From Shinella zoogloeoides (GTDB lineage: Bacteria > Pseudomonadota > Alphaproteobacteria > Rhizobiales > Rhizobiaceae): 64,000 bases of DNA. The first letter of the stretch is position 1, and every line of letters begins with the position of its first letter. The DNA lies in assembly GCF_020883495.1 (NCBI RefSeq), contig NZ_CP086611.1:186001-250000 (forward strand). The letters are read 5' to 3'. Shown here in pieces: positions 8,260 to 18,558 of this stretch. The notes beneath the pieces were generated by a model, which had not been told where the DNA came from, ran no database searches, and saw nothing but the letters and a program-made list of their open reading frames with translations. The position numbers and the translations under genes are program-made.

Positions 8260-10224
8260 TCAGAATTCGTCCCAGCCCTGTTCGACGGCCGGGGCGGCGC
8301 TGCCGCCACCGAAGGCGCTGGCGAGCTTGCCGACCATGCGGCGGGCCGGCGAGGCGACGGGCTGCGAGGCCGCGCTGGCGCGGACGGGCGCTGCGGCATG
8401 GCCGCGACCGGCGCCGCCGCCGGCCCCGACGACTGCCCCGACCTGGAACTTGCCGACGAGCTGGCGCAGCCTGTCGGCGTCACCGGCCAGCGAGGCGCTG
8501 GCGGCCGTCGACTGCTCCACCATGGCGGCGTTCTGCTGCGTCGTCTGGTCCATCTGGTTGACGGCGGCATTCACCTCCGCAAGACCGACCGATTGTTCGC
8601 GCGCCGAAAGGGCGATGGCGTCGAGCTGGAGGTTGATGTCGCTGACATGCTGGTTGATCACCTTCAGCGCTTCGCCGGTCTGCATCACGAGACGCACGCC
8701 GCCTTCCACTTCGCTTGCCGAATGGCGGATCAGTTCCTTGATTTCCTTGGCCGCCTGCGCCGAGCGCTGGGCAAGCTCGCGCACTTCCTGCGCCACGACG
8801 GCAAAGCCCTTGCCGGCTTCGCCCGCGCGGGCCGCTTCCACGCCCGCATTGAGGGCGAGGAGGTTCGTCTGGAAGGCAATCTCGTCGATCACGCCGATGA
8901 TGTTGGAAATCTGGCCGGAGGACTGCTCGATGCGCTGCATGGCGGCAACGGCGTCGGAGACGACCTTGGTGGAGTGGTTGGCCGAGCCGTTGGCCTCCAG
9001 CGCCTTGCTGCGGGCCTCTTCGGCGCGCTTGGAGGACTGGGAGACGTTCGCGGTGATCTCGTCGAGGGCCGCGGCGGTCTCTTCCAGGGCGGCGGCCTGC
9101 TGCTCGGTGCGGCGCGACAGGTCGTTGGCGGCCTGGCTCAGTTCACGCGAGCCGCTGTCGATGGAGCCGGTGGCTTCGGAGACCGAGTGCAGCGCGGTGC
9201 GCAACTGGCTGACGGCGGCGTTGAAGTCCTGACGCAGGGATTCGAATTCCGGCGAGAAGGCTTGCGTCAGTTCGCAGGAAAGATCGCCGCCGGCCATGCG
9301 CTTGAGGCCGCCGGCAAGGCCGTCGGTCGCCTGCGCCATGGCGGCGTTGCGCACGCGGTCGGTTTCGAGATTGCGCTCGCGCTCGGCCTCGCTGGCGTGG
9401 CGTGCGGCTTCGGAGGAGGCCTCGAGGGCGCGGGTGCGCAGGCCGTTGTCCTTGAACACCTGCACGGCGCGCGCCATGCCGCCGACTTCGTCGCGCCGGT
9501 CGGTCTCGGCGATCTCGATGTCGAGATTGCCGCCCGCGAGCGTCGTCATGGTGCCGGCCAGCGTGTTGAGCGGGCGGGAGATCCAGGCGCGCACGGCGAA
9601 GAAGCTGGCGATGAGGATCGCCGCCAGGCCGATGACGACGCTGAGGACGGTCGTCATGATGGTGGTGCGCGTGGTTTCGATGAGCGCGGCCTGACGAGCT
9701 TCGGCCGTGGCGGTGATCTGGTTGATCTCGTCGGTCAGGGCGGTAATAGCGGCGCCGAAGGCGGGCTTGCAGTCGGCTGCGAATTCAGTCTGCGCCTGGA
9801 TGTTCGCTGCGTCGTCGAAGGTCGTGGCGGCAGCGGCGACCAGCGGGCCGCAATTGGTGTTCAGGGCGTCGAGCGCGCTGGCCTTGATCGCCTTGATCCG
9901 CGTGCTGTCCTCCACCGCGGTCATGGCGGTGTCCATCTGCTTGGTGAAGAAGCCTTCGCTCAGCTTCATGTCCTCGACGGCGGCGTCCTTCGCCTCCTTG
10001 GTGCGGGCGATCAGCACATCGGCGATGGCCGAGCGCGTGGACACGAGGCTGCGGCTGGCGCGGGCCAGCATCAGCGTCGCCGTGGAGTCCTCGTCCAGCA
10101 GCGAGGTATAGGCGGAATCGATGAAGGAGATGCGTGACGTGCTGTAGGCCGTGACGCCGGCCACGAAGAGGCCGAAAGCGCCGAGGTTGAGGAGGAATTT
10201 GCCGATGATCGGGATATTGCGCAT
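8260..10224 (-). CDS. Methyl-accepting chemotaxis protein
   Basis: A 654-residue chemoreceptor. Helix 1 spans about residues 8-28, a helical periplasmic sensor domain about 30-188 (with two Cys residues), helix 2 about 190-210, then HAMP about 211-264 and the signalling domain, with the highly conserved hairpin tip [19 protein letters not shown] near residues 442-460. The protein ends in GWDEF, the xWxxF type of pentapeptide that tethers the methyltransferase CheR (and CheB) in some receptors. The periplasmic domain resembles four-helix-bundle ligand domains, but the ligand cannot be told. Confidence 0.92.
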   Translation of the reverse strand: MRNIPIIGKFLLNLGAFGLFVAGVTAYSTSRISFIDSAYTSLLDEDSTATLMLARASRSLVSTRSAIADVLIARTKEAKDAAVEDMKLSEGFFTKQMDTAMTAVEDSTRIKAIKASALDALNTNCGPLVAAAATTFDDAANIQAQTEFAADCKPAFGAAITALTDEINQITATAEARQAALIETTRTTIMTTVLSVVIGLAAILIASFFAVRAWISRPLNTLAGTMTTLAGGNLDIEIAETDRRDEVGGMARAVQVFKDNGLRTRALEASSEAARHASEAERERNLETDRVRNAAMAQATDGLAGGLKRMAGGDLSCELTQAFSPEFESLRQDFNAAVSQLRTALHSVSEATGSIDSGSRELSQAANDLSRRTEQQAAALEETAAALDEITANVSQSSKRAEEARSKALEANGSANHSTKVVSDAVAAMQRIEQSSGQISNIIGVIDEIAFQTNLLALNAGVEAARAGEAGKGFAVVAQEVRELAQRSAQAAKEIKELIRHSASEVEGGVRLVMQTGEALKVINQHVSDINLQLDAIALSAREQSVGLAEVNAAVNQMDQTTQQNAAMVEQSTAASASLAGDADRLRQLVGKFQVGAVVGAGGGAGRGHAAAPVRASAASQPVASPARRMVGKLASAFGGGSAAPAVEQGWDEF

Positions 10225-10297
10225 GGCGGCCGCCTGTTATGGAGAAACTGTTCCACGGGTAGAGGGCAGCGGTTAGATTTGATTTAAATTCTCTGTT

Positions 10298-10327
10298 CTG
10301 AAATGGAAAAAGACCTTTTCATTTCAG
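10298..10327 (-). terminator. Inverted repeat after trkH, possible terminator
   Basis: CTGAAATG (10298-10305) and CATTTCAG (10320-10327) are perfect inverted repeats with further A/T pairing inside. The structure begins 15 bases after the trkH stop in the direction of transcription and lies before the chemoreceptor gene on the same strand. There is no clear U-tract outside the stem, so termination is only a suggestion. Confidence 0.35.
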
Positions 10328-10342
10328 GAAGGAATCGAACCG

Positions 10343-11797
10343 TCAGCTCTTCCAGAACAGCGGCGTCAGCACGACGAGCACGGTCAGCACCTCAAGGCGT
10401 CCGAGCAGCATCATCACGGACAGGAGATAGAGGGCCGGATCGGAGATCGTCGAGAAATTGCCGGCCGGCCCGACGATGGGACCGATCCCCGGCCCGACAT
10501 TCGAGAGCGCGGTGATGACGGACGAGGTGGATGTCACCACGTCGTAGCCCATGGCCGACATGACGAGGCTCCCGACTGCCCACAGCATGAGATAGGTGGT
10601 GAAGAACAGCACGACGCTGCGTTGCAGGTCGGCGTCCACCGTCATGTTGCCGTAGCGCACGGCATGGATGCCGTTGGGGTAGATGAGCTTGTAGAGGCCG
10701 GTGCGGATGGAATTGAAGAGGATGATGAAGCGATAGGCCTTGATGCCGCCCGCCGTGGAGCCGGAACAGCCCCCCATGAAGGTCATGAAGAAGGCCATGG
10801 CGACGACGAAGGGCCCCCAGAGCGTGTAGTCCTCGCTGGCAAAGCCGGTCGTGGAGAGGATCGTCGAGACGGTGAAGAAGGAATGGGCGAGGGCTTCGTG
10901 GAAGGGCACGCCGTTCTGCAGCCGGTGATAGACGGCGATGGCGATGGAGAAGGCGACGAGATAGGCGAGGAACACGCCGATCTGCGGGTCGCGCAGCGCA
11001 TCGAGGCGGCCGCGTACCATGAAGACGATCAGGATCGAGAAGGGCAGGCTGCACACGGTCATGAAGAAGGTGGCGGCCCAGAGCAGCGGCAGACTGTTGA
11101 AATAGCCGAAGGAGGCGTCGTGGGTCGAGAAGCCCCCGGTCGCCACCGTCGCCATGGCGTGGTTGATGGCGTCGAAACGGCTCATGCCGAGAACGGCGAA
11201 GGTGAGCGTGCAGGCAATGGTGATCAGCACGTAGACGAGGACGAAGGCGCGCGTGAAGCTGGCGATGCGGGCGAAGGGTTTGTCGTTGGTGTCGGAGGAT
11301 TCCATCTTGAAGAAGGAGATGCCGCCGACGCGCAGATAGGGCATCACAAAAAGCCCGAGCGCGACGATGCCGATGCCGCCGAGCCAGTGCAGCAGCGAGC
11401 GCCACATCAGGATGCCGGGCGGTACCTGGTCGAGGCCGGAGATAACGGTGGAACCCGTCGTGGTGATCGCGGAGATCGATTCGAACAGGGCCTTGGCGAA
11501 GCCGAGATCGAGGGACGACAGCATGAAGGGGACGGCGCCGACGAGTGAGAAGACGAGCCAGAGCAGGTTGACGAGCAGGAAGCCCATCTTCTTGTTGAAC
11601 GGCGGCGGGCCGGAGCGCGTCGCGGCCGCCGCCAGCAGCGAAAGCCCCCCGACCAGCATGGCCGACAGCAGGAAGACCTGCCAGTCGCGATGGCCGAAAT
11701 AGAGGTCCACCGCGGCGGGAACCAGCATGGCGGCTGCCAGATAGAGGCCGCAGATGGCCGCGATGTTGATGGCTGAGCGATAGACCGTCGCGTTCAC
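10343..11797 (-). CDS. trkH: TrkH-family potassium uptake protein
   Basis: A 484-residue membrane protein with the fourfold pore repeats of Trk/Ktr/HKT transporters. The filter-bearing segments are visible: TTGSTVISG, TVATGGFSTHD, STTGFASEDY and ALSNVGPGIG. It moves K+ across the inner membrane, normally with a cytoplasmic TrkA regulator, which is not in the window. The start is a GTG (reading VNATVYRS..., initiated as Met), and no better ATG lies near it. No other transporter gene is linked. Confidence 0.93.
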   Translation of the reverse strand: MNATVYRSAINIAAICGLYLAAAMLVPAAVDLYFGHRDWQVFLLSAMLVGGLSLLAAAATRSGPPPFNKKMGFLLVNLLWLVFSLVGAVPFMLSSLDLGFAKALFESISAITTTGSTVISGLDQVPPGILMWRSLLHWLGGIGIVALGLFVMPYLRVGGISFFKMESSDTNDKPFARIASFTRAFVLVYVLITIACTLTFAVLGMSRFDAINHAMATVATGGFSTHDASFGYFNSLPLLWAATFFMTVCSLPFSILIVFMVRGRLDALRDPQIGVFLAYLVAFSIAIAVYHRLQNGVPFHEALAHSFFTVSTILSTTGFASEDYTLWGPFVVAMAFFMTFMGGCSGSTAGGIKAYRFIILFNSIRTGLYKLIYPNGIHAVRYGNMTVDADLQRSVVLFFTTYLMLWAVGSLVMSAMGYDVVTSTSSVITALSNVGPGIGPIVGPAGNFSTISDPALYLLSVMMLLGRLEVLTVLVVLTPLFWKS

Positions 11798-12047
11798 GAA
11801 ATTGATCCCAAGGAGCAGCGCCCGGCGATGGCCTGGCCATGGAGCGGAGGAAAGGCCCTAGCCTGTCTGCCGGCCGAACTCAAGGCGGCTCATGCCGGGC
11901 CGGGCCGGCCTCCGCGCTCCGCCCCTGTTCTCCCGCCGCCGCTCATGCGGATGCGTAATCGAGACCTTCGATTAATTGAGGCCGATACCGGACCTTGTTT
12001 AAGCCCGCGCCTGCCGAATACTGATCCTGAAACGATGCTGAGGAACA

Positions 12048-13283
12048 ATGAGCATGGCAACGACCGCGGAAGCTGCAATCGATCACTCTGCCGATCCCAT
12101 CGATCGCCTCATTGCCGCGCATCGGCCGGGCTACGGGCTTGCCCGTGCGTTCTATTCCGATCCGGAGATCTACCGGCGCGACATGGAGCGGGTCTTCCGC
12201 CGGCACTGGCACTGTATCGCCCATGAGAGCGTGATCCCGAACGTCAACGATTTCGAAGTCTTCCGCATCGATACCGAGCAGGTGATCGTCACCCGCACGG
12301 CCGACGGGTCGGTCCACGCCATGCTCAACGTCTGTCGCCATCGCGGCGCGGAGGTCTGCACGAAGCAGAAGGGCAATGCGCGCGTCTTCGTCTGTCCCTA
12401 CCATGCCTGGACCTACGGCAACGACGGAAGCCTCAGGGCCGCGCGCCTGATGCCGAAGGATTTCAAGCGGGAGGAGCATGGGCTGAAGACGCTGCATGTG
12501 CGCGTCGTCGAGGGCCTGATCTTCATTTCCTTCGCCGAGCAGCCGCTGGATTTCTCCGAGGTGGAGAACCTGCTGCATGCGACCTGCGGCCAATACGGCT
12601 GGGCGGGCGCCCGGATCGCCCATCGGGAGACCTATCCGGTTTCGGCCAACTGGAAGCTGGCCGTCGAGAATTATGTGGAATGCTATCATTGCGGGCCGGC
12701 GCATCCGGAATATTCGCAGACCCACGCGCTGGAACAGCCCCTCCACATGATCGAGGCGCTGAACGAGGCGATGGAGGCGCGCACCTGCGCGCTCGGCATC
12801 GAGGTCGGGTCCGGCAACCACTGGCAGACCTCGCGCGAGGGGCGCGAGGCGATCCACGCCTTCCGCTACGCGCTCTATGACGGCGTGCAGAGCGGCAGCG
12901 AGGACGGCAAGGCCGTCGCCCCGCTGATGGGCCGCTTCACCGATTTCGACGGCGGCGTGACCTCCATCCATCTCGGCGGCACGACCTTCCTCGTCTGCTA
13001 TCCCGACCACGGCATGATCTACCGCTTCATCCCGAAGACGGCGGATAGCTGCGAGATGGAGCTGATCTGGCTCGTCGACGGCAAGGCGGAAGAGGGCAGG
13101 GACTACGACCTTGCAAAGCTCACCTGGCTGTGGACGGTCACGACCGCGGAAGACAAGGCGATCATCGAGCACACGGCGCGGGGCGTGCAGTCGCACTATT
13201 TCGTGCCGGGGCCGATCGCGCCGATGGAGCAGAACGAGCTGCGCTACATCAACTGGTATCTGGACGAGATCAGCCGGGCCTGA
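12048..13283 (+). CDS. Rieske non-heme iron oxygenase, alpha subunit (glycine-betaine/stachydrine demethylase type)
   Basis: A 411-residue oxygenase with a Rieske [2Fe-2S] domain (Cys96-x-His98 and Cys116-x2-His119, in CRHRG and CPYHAW) and a catalytic domain with the mononuclear iron motif N208-x2-E211-x2-H214-x4-H219. This architecture and the ECYHCGPAHPEY block resemble glycine betaine monooxygenase GbcA and stachydrine demethylase, which remove N-methyl groups oxidatively. No reductase partner is adjacent, so electrons must come from elsewhere. The link to sarcosine oxidase further along the window, a later step of betaine demethylation, is suggestive. The ATG at 12048 follows GAGGAAC. 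Confidence 0.82.
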   Translation: MSMATTAEAAIDHSADPIDRLIAAHRPGYGLARAFYSDPEIYRRDMERVFRRHWHCIAHESVIPNVNDFEVFRIDTEQVIVTRTADGSVHAMLNVCRHRGAEVCTKQKGNARVFVCPYHAWTYGNDGSLRAARLMPKDFKREEHGLKTLHVRVVEGLIFISFAEQPLDFSEVENLLHATCGQYGWAGARIAHRETYPVSANWKLAVENYVECYHCGPAHPEYSQTHALEQPLHMIEALNEAMEARTCALGIEVGSGNHWQTSREGREAIHAFRYALYDGVQSGSEDGKAVAPLMGRFTDFDGGVTSIHLGGTTFLVCYPDHGMIYRFIPKTADSCEMELIWLVDGKAEEGRDYDLAKLTWLWTVTTAEDKAIIEHTARGVQSHYFVPGPIAPMEQNELRYINWYLDEISRA

Positions 13284-13498
13284 GGCGGCCAAAGCCGCTC
13301 TCCCGTCACCGCATTCGTGGCCCGGTCCCAAGGATCGGGCCACAATCGTTTGGGGATGCCCATGCCCGATTCCGGGCAGCGGGAAAAGGGGGAATGCGCG
13401 CGGTCCGGCACGCTTGTTGTGGATATCGCGCCGTCTCCCCGCTATCCACAGCACATGCGGACAATTTTCATTTCATTTGCCGGATTTCATCCCAGTCA

Positions 13499-13526
13499 TT
13501 GACGTAATTTTTACCTGAGCTACTAT
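13499..13526 (+). promoter_or_regulatory. Promoter of the nrdHIEF operon
   Basis: A TTGACG -35 hexamer at 13499-13504 is separated by 16 bases from TACTAT at 13521-13526, giving a good housekeeping-type promoter. The -10 region is embedded in the NrdR box, so NrdR binding would block polymerase. Transcription would start about 20 bases before the cobalamin riboswitch. Confidence 0.55.
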
Positions 13527-13535
13527 ATATAGTGT
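13521..13535 (+). promoter_or_regulatory. NrdR box
   Basis: TACTATATATAGTGT matches the NrdR operator consensus (a CTATATATAG-type core with flanking AC/GT). NrdR is the ATP/dATP-sensing repressor of ribonucleotide reductase genes. It overlaps the -10 element of the nrd promoter. NrdR usually binds two boxes about three helical turns apart; I find only this one clear copy. Confidence 0.6.
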
Positions 13536-13549
13536 TCAGGCGCGCCGAT

Positions 13550-13735
13550 TCGTAAAGGGTGGCCAGCCGGAACGGGAACCCGGCATGCAGCGGCCAGAGT
13601 GCCTGCGCAGAGCCGGAGCCACCCCCGCAACTGTAGCGGCGCCCTGCGTTCGGTCCCTCACGGGTGGCCGGGCGCGCTTGTCCGCCCCACATTGGCCCCT
13701 CGGCGGATGGGTCGGTGTGCATGACATCGAGAGCA
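13550..13735 (+). promoter_or_regulatory. Cobalamin riboswitch upstream of nrdHIEF
   Basis: The 5' leader contains the conserved parts of the cobalamin aptamer: GGAACGGGAACCCGG (13569-13583), then GCCGGAGCCACC (13613-13624), then CCCCGCAACTGTAGCGG (13624-13640). The GC-rich inverted repeats GCGCCC and GGGCGC just downstream could form the expression platform. Such switches turn off B12-independent ribonucleotide reductase when adenosylcobalamin is plentiful, because a B12-dependent class II enzyme can then take over. The 3' part of the aptamer is not canonical, so the right boundary is approximate. Confidence 0.75.
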
Positions 13736-13749
13736 ACACGAGGAAAGCC

Positions 13750-13971
13750 ATGTCCATCACCGTTTATTCGAAGCCTGCCTGCGTCCAGTGCACCGCGACG
13801 ACGCGCGCGCTCGATCGCCAGGGTATCGACTACAGCGTCGTCGACATTTCGCAGGACGCGGATGCGTTCGCGCTGGTGCAGGGGCTCGGCTACCGCCAGG
13901 TTCCGGTGGTGATCGCCGGCGAACAGCACTGGGCCGGCTTCCGCCCGGACATGATCAGCGCACTGGCCTGA
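13750..13971 (+). CDS. nrdH: NrdH glutaredoxin-like redoxin
   Basis: A 73-residue thioredoxin-fold protein with the NrdH active site CVQC at residues 11-14 and the family tail WAGFRPD that distinguishes NrdH from glutaredoxins. It donates electrons to the class Ib ribonucleotide reductase. The frame is open further upstream through the riboswitch region, but the ATG at 13750 follows an AGGAAAG ribosome-binding site and gives the normal length. It is the first gene of nrdHIEF. Confidence 0.93.
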   Translation: MSITVYSKPACVQCTATTRALDRQGIDYSVVDISQDADAFALVQGLGYRQVPVVIAGEQHWAGFRPDMISALA

Positions 13972-13991
13972 TTTCGGGGGCGCGGCGGGAT

Positions 13992-14390
13992 ATGGGCGGC
14001 CTCGTCTATTTTTCCAGCCGGTCGGAGAACACCCACCGTTTCATTCAGAAGCTCGGGCTGGCGGCGGTGCGGCTGCCGGTTGATGCGAGCGAGGAACCGC
14101 CGGAGGTCGATGCGCCCTTCGTGCTGGTGCTGCCGACCTACGGTGGCGGCGGAGAGAAGGGGGCGGTGCCGAAGCCGGTCATCCGCTTTCTCAACAACCC
14201 GCATAATCGCAGCCTGATCCGCGGCGTGATCGCGGCAGGCAATACCAATTTCGGCGCGGGATACGCGACGGCGGGCAAGATCATAGCCGCCAAGTGCTCC
14301 GTGCCGTTCCTCTACCGTTTCGAATTGCTCGGCACGGATGAGGACGTCGCCAATGTCAGACAGGGGCTGGAACGGTTTTGGACACGATGA
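13992..14390 (+). CDS. nrdI: NrdI flavodoxin-like protein
   Basis: A 132-residue flavodoxin-like protein with the NrdI FMN-phosphate loop [12 protein letters not shown] at the N-terminus, the PTYGGGG loop near residue 47 and the GNTNFG block. NrdI supplies the oxidant that builds the dimanganese-tyrosyl radical cofactor in NrdF. It starts 20 bases after nrdH and overlaps the nrdE start by four bases (ATGA). Confidence 0.93.
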   Translation: MGGLVYFSSRSENTHRFIQKLGLAAVRLPVDASEEPPEVDAPFVLVLPTYGGGGEKGAVPKPVIRFLNNPHNRSLIRGVIAAGNTNFGAGYATAGKIIAAKCSVPFLYRFELLGTDEDVANVRQGLERFWTR

Positions 14391-16534
14391 CGGTTGATAA
14401 GGTATTGAAGACGCCTGAGATTACGGCGGTTGATTACCACGCGTTGAACGCGATGCTGAACCTTTACGACGATGCCGGTCAGATCCAGCTCGACAAGGAC
14501 CGGCAGGCTGCCAAGCAGTATTTCCTGCAGCACGTCAACCAGAACACGGTGTTCTTCCATAATTTGCGGGAGAAGCTGGATTACCTGGTGACGGAGGGGT
14601 ATTACGAGCAGGAGGTGCTGGACCAGTACGCGTTCAACTTCGTGCGCGACCTGTTCGACGCGGCCTATGACCGCAAGTTCCGCTTCCCGACGTTCCTGGG
14701 GGCGTTCAAGTACTACACGTCCTATACGCTGAAGACCTTCGACGGGAAGCGCTATCTCGAGCGCTACGAGGACCGGGTCTGCATGGTGGCGCTGACGCTG
14801 GCGCGGGGCAACGAGCAGCTTGCGCGCGACCTGATGGACGAGATCATCTCGGGCCGCTTCCAGCCGGCCACGCCCACCTTCCTCAATGCCGGCAAGAAGC
14901 AGCGCGGCGAACTCGTCTCGTGCTTCCTGCTGCGGGTCGAGGACAATATGGAGAGCATCGGCCGGTCGATCAATTCGGCGCTGCAGCTTTCCAAGCGTGG
15001 CGGGGGCGTAGCGCTGTCGCTGACGAACCTGCGCGAGATGGGCGCGCCGATCAAGCAGATCGAGAACCAGTCGTCGGGCGTCATTCCGGTGATGAAGCTG
15101 CTGGAGGATTCGTTCTCCTACGCCAACCAGCTCGGCGCGCGCCAGGGCGCGGGCGCGGTCTATCTCAACGCGCACCATCCCGACATCATGCGCTTCCTCG
15201 ACACCAAGCGCGAGAATGCCGACGAGAAGATCCGCATCAAGACGCTGTCGCTCGGCGTGGTCATCCCGGACATCACCTTCGAACTGGCGAAGAACAACGA
15301 GGACATGTACCTGTTCTCGCCGCATGACGTGGAGCGGGTCTACGGCGTGCCGTTCACCGAGATCTCGGTGACGGAGAAGTACCGCGAGATGGTCGAGGAC
15401 GGCCGGATCAAGAAGAAGAAGATCAAGGCGCGCGACTTCTTCCAGATCATCGCCGAGATCCAGTTCGAGAGCGGCTATCCCTACATCATGTTCGAGGACA
15501 CGGTGAACCGGGCGAACCCGATCGCCGGGCGCATCACCATGAGCAACCTGTGCTCGGAGATCCTGCAGGTCAGCGAGGCGAGCGAGTTCAACGAGGACCT
15601 GTCCTATTCGAAGATGGGCAAGGATATCTCGTGCAATCTCGGCTCGCTGAACATCGCGGCCGCCATGGACAGCCCCGACTTCGGCCAGACGATCGCCACC
15701 TCGATCCGCGCGCTGACGGCGGTCTCCGAGATGAGCCACATCTCCTCGGTCCCCTCGATCGAGAAGGGCAATGACGACAGCCACGCCATCGGGCTTGGCC
15801 AGATGAACCTGCACGGCTATCTCGCCCGCGAGCGCATCTATTACGGTTCGGAAGAAGGCGTCGACTTCACCAATATCTACTTCTACACGGTGACCTACCA
15901 CGCCATCCGCGCGTCGAACCGGATCGCGGTGGAGAAGGGCGAGAGCTTCAAGGGCTTCGAGAACTCGAAGTATGCCTCGGGCGAATACTTCGACAAGTAT
16001 ACCGAGGCCGAATGGCTGCCGGCGACGGAGAAGGTGAAGGGTCTCTTCGAGGAGGCCGGCATCCCTATCCCGACGCAGGAAGACTGGCTGGCGCTGAAGG
16101 CCGAGGTGATGAAGGGCGGTCTCTACAACCAGAACCTCCAGGCGGTTCCGCCGACGGGCTCGATCTCCTACATCAACCACTCGACCTCCTCGATCCATCC
16201 GATCGTCTCGAAGATCGAGATCCGCAAGGAAGGCAAGATCGGCCGCGTCTACTATCCGGCGGCGTTCATGACGAACGACAACCTGGACTACTACCAGGAT
16301 GCCTACGAGATCGGCCCGGAGAAGATCATCGACACCTATGCGGCGGCCACGCAGCATGTCGACCAGGGTCTTTCGCTGACGCTGTTCTTCCGCGACACGG
16401 CGACGACGCGCGACATCAACCGGGCGCAGATCTATGCCTGGAAGAAGGGCATCAAGACGATCTACTATATCCGCCTGCGCCAGATGGCGCTGTCCGGCAC
16501 GGAAGTGCAGGGCTGCGTTTCGTGCGCCCTGTGA
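14387..16534 (+). CDS. nrdE: Class Ib ribonucleoside-diphosphate reductase, alpha subunit
   Basis: A 715-residue catalytic subunit that reduces ribonucleoside diphosphates to deoxyribonucleotides. Visible features are the [16 protein letters not shown] segment with an active-site Cys, the SNLCSEI and NLGSLNIA blocks, and a C-terminal CVSC pair that accepts electrons from NrdH. An in-frame TTG nine bases earlier is possible, but the ATG at 14387 overlaps the nrdI stop in the usual coupled fashion. It lacks the ATP-cone domain of class Ia enzymes, as expected for class Ib. Confidence 0.95.
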   Translation: MTVDKVLKTPEITAVDYHALNAMLNLYDDAGQIQLDKDRQAAKQYFLQHVNQNTVFFHNLREKLDYLVTEGYYEQEVLDQYAFNFVRDLFDAAYDRKFRFPTFLGAFKYYTSYTLKTFDGKRYLERYEDRVCMVALTLARGNEQLARDLMDEIISGRFQPATPTFLNAGKKQRGELVSCFLLRVEDNMESIGRSINSALQLSKRGGGVALSLTNLREMGAPIKQIENQSSGVIPVMKLLEDSFSYANQLGARQGAGAVYLNAHHPDIMRFLDTKRENADEKIRIKTLSLGVVIPDITFELAKNNEDMYLFSPHDVERVYGVPFTEISVTEKYREMVEDGRIKKKKIKARDFFQIIAEIQFESGYPYIMFEDTVNRANPIAGRITMSNLCSEILQVSEASEFNEDLSYSKMGKDISCNLGSLNIAAAMDSPDFGQTIATSIRALTAVSEMSHISSVPSIEKGNDDSHAIGLGQMNLHGYLARERIYYGSEEGVDFTNIYFYTVTYHAIRASNRIAVEKGESFKGFENSKYASGEYFDKYTEAEWLPATEKVKGLFEEAGIPIPTQEDWLALKAEVMKGGLYNQNLQAVPPTGSISYINHSTSSIHPIVSKIEIRKEGKIGRVYYPAAFMTNDNLDYYQDAYEIGPEKIIDTYAAATQHVDQGLSLTLFFRDTATTRDINRAQIYAWKKGIKTIYYIRLRQMALSGTEVQGCVSCAL

Positions 16535-16539
16535 CCTGA

Positions 16540-17544
<1,005 letters not shown>

Positions 17545-17569
17545 GACGGATCGTCCTGACATGTTTCAA

Positions 17570-17607
17570 CCCCAGCCCTGGAAATCCCGGGCTGGGGTAT
17601 TGTTTTT
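17570..17607 (+). terminator. Rho-independent terminator of nrdHIEF
   Basis: CCCCAGCCC (17570-17578) pairs with GGGCTGGGG (17589-17597) around a ten-base loop, followed by a run of T (TATTGTTTTT). It starts 25 bases after the nrdF stop and lies between nrdF and the convergent GntR gene. Confidence 0.85.
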
Positions 17608-17628
17608 CCGGGTCGCGCGATCCGGCTT

Positions 17629-18360
17629 CTACCTGCCGAAAAGCTTGACCAGATCGACGGCGTCGCCGGTGCGGGCACCGATCTGAAGGTGGCGCTCGAT
17701 GTGCTTGAGGTGGATCGTCATCATGCGCGCCGCCCGTTCCGCATCCCTTGCATGGAAGGCCTCGACGATCGAGCTGTGCTCGTCGTCGCGACAATTGTGC
17801 ACGCCCGGCGCACCGAAGATGCCGATGATCAGCGAGGTGCGCGCGACGAGTTCCTTCATCGTGCGCAGCAGGATAGCATTGCCGGCGACCTGCGCGAGCA
17901 GGGTGTGGAACTGGCCGGAGAGGCGGATCGCATCGTGGCGATGCCGCTCGTCATGGGCCGCGTGCTCCATTTCCAGATGACGGACCAGCATGGCGATGTC
18001 GTCGTCGCTGGCGCGCTGCACGGCAAGGCGCGCGATGTTCGGCTCCAGCGTCAGGCGCGCCTCGAAGACTTCCCGCGCCTGCTCGGCGGTGGGCGAGGCG
18101 ATGAAGGCGCCGCGATTGGCATGAAGCTCGACCACCTCGCGGCTCGCCAGCAGCAGCAGGGTCCGGCGGATGCGCATGCGGCCGACGCCGAAGGCGTCGC
18201 AGAGGGCCGATTCGGAAAGCTTGGTGCCGGGGGGGAGCCGCTGCTCCATCACCGCTTCGAAGATGCGTTCGACGATTTCGCTCTCGTCGATCTCCTCCGC
18301 CTCCACGGGATTGCCCCTGCTCACCTCTGCCACGTCCTTCACCTCGATATGCGCGCACAT
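17629..18360 (-). CDS. GntR-family transcriptional regulator (FadR/FCD subfamily)
   Basis: A 243-residue regulator: an N-terminal winged helix (LPPGTKLSESALCDAFGVGR then RIRRTLLLLASREVVELHANRGAF, residues about 40-90) and an FCD effector domain with the conserved metal-ligand histidines (FHTLLAQVAGN, and the HSSIVEAFHARD helix). The frame is open to 18441, but the ATG at 18360 has an AGAGG site upstream. It diverges from the Liv-type importer operon, which it probably controls. Two FadR-type palindromes lie in the shared promoter region. Confidence 0.85.
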   Translation of the reverse strand: MCAHIEVKDVAEVSRGNPVEAEEIDESEIVERIFEAVMEQRLPPGTKLSESALCDAFGVGRMRIRRTLLLLASREVVELHANRGAFIASPTAEQAREVFEARLTLEPNIARLAVQRASDDDIAMLVRHLEMEHAAHDERHRHDAIRLSGQFHTLLAQVAGNAILLRTMKELVARTSLIIGIFGAPGVHNCRDDEHSSIVEAFHARDAERAARMMTIHLKHIERHLQIGARTGDAVDLVKLFGR

Positions 18361-18387
18361 GCTGCGAGCCTCTGTAATAAGTCTGTT

Positions 18388-18399
18388 TTGGTTGACCAA
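18388..18399. promoter_or_regulatory. Candidate GntR operator 1
   Basis: TTGGTTGACCAA is a near-perfect 12-base palindrome (arms TTGGT/ACCAA) matching the FadR-subfamily pattern TGGTnnACCA. It lies 28 bases upstream of the GntR start and may serve autoregulation. Confidence 0.45.
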
Positions 18400-18447
18400 C
18401 AAGCGTCTATTTCGTCGACATGCTTTTGAAAGCTTGTTCACGAGCGC

Positions 18448-18476
18448 TTGACAAAATTGTTAACAATGCGCTCAAT
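18448..18476 (+). promoter_or_regulatory. Promoter with embedded GntR-type operator for the Liv-type operon
   Basis: TTGACA at 18448-18453 is a consensus -35. A perfect palindrome ATTGTTAACAAT at 18456-18467 sits in the spacer, and CTCAAT at 18471-18476 is a weak -10 at 17 bases. The palindrome fits GntR-family sites, so a bound regulator would block transcription of the importer genes starting at 18559. Confidence 0.45.
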
Positions 18477-18558
18477 GCTCTGGCCAAGGCTGAACGAGGC
18501 CGCCCGCGCGGTCCGTCTGCCAATAGAAAACAGATCAATGGCCCAGAGGAAGAACACA

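Noticed and set aside
14312..16357. Minus-strand frame of 681 codons opposite nrdE
   Set aside because: Antisense to a highly conserved reductase gene; composition typical of a shadow frame.
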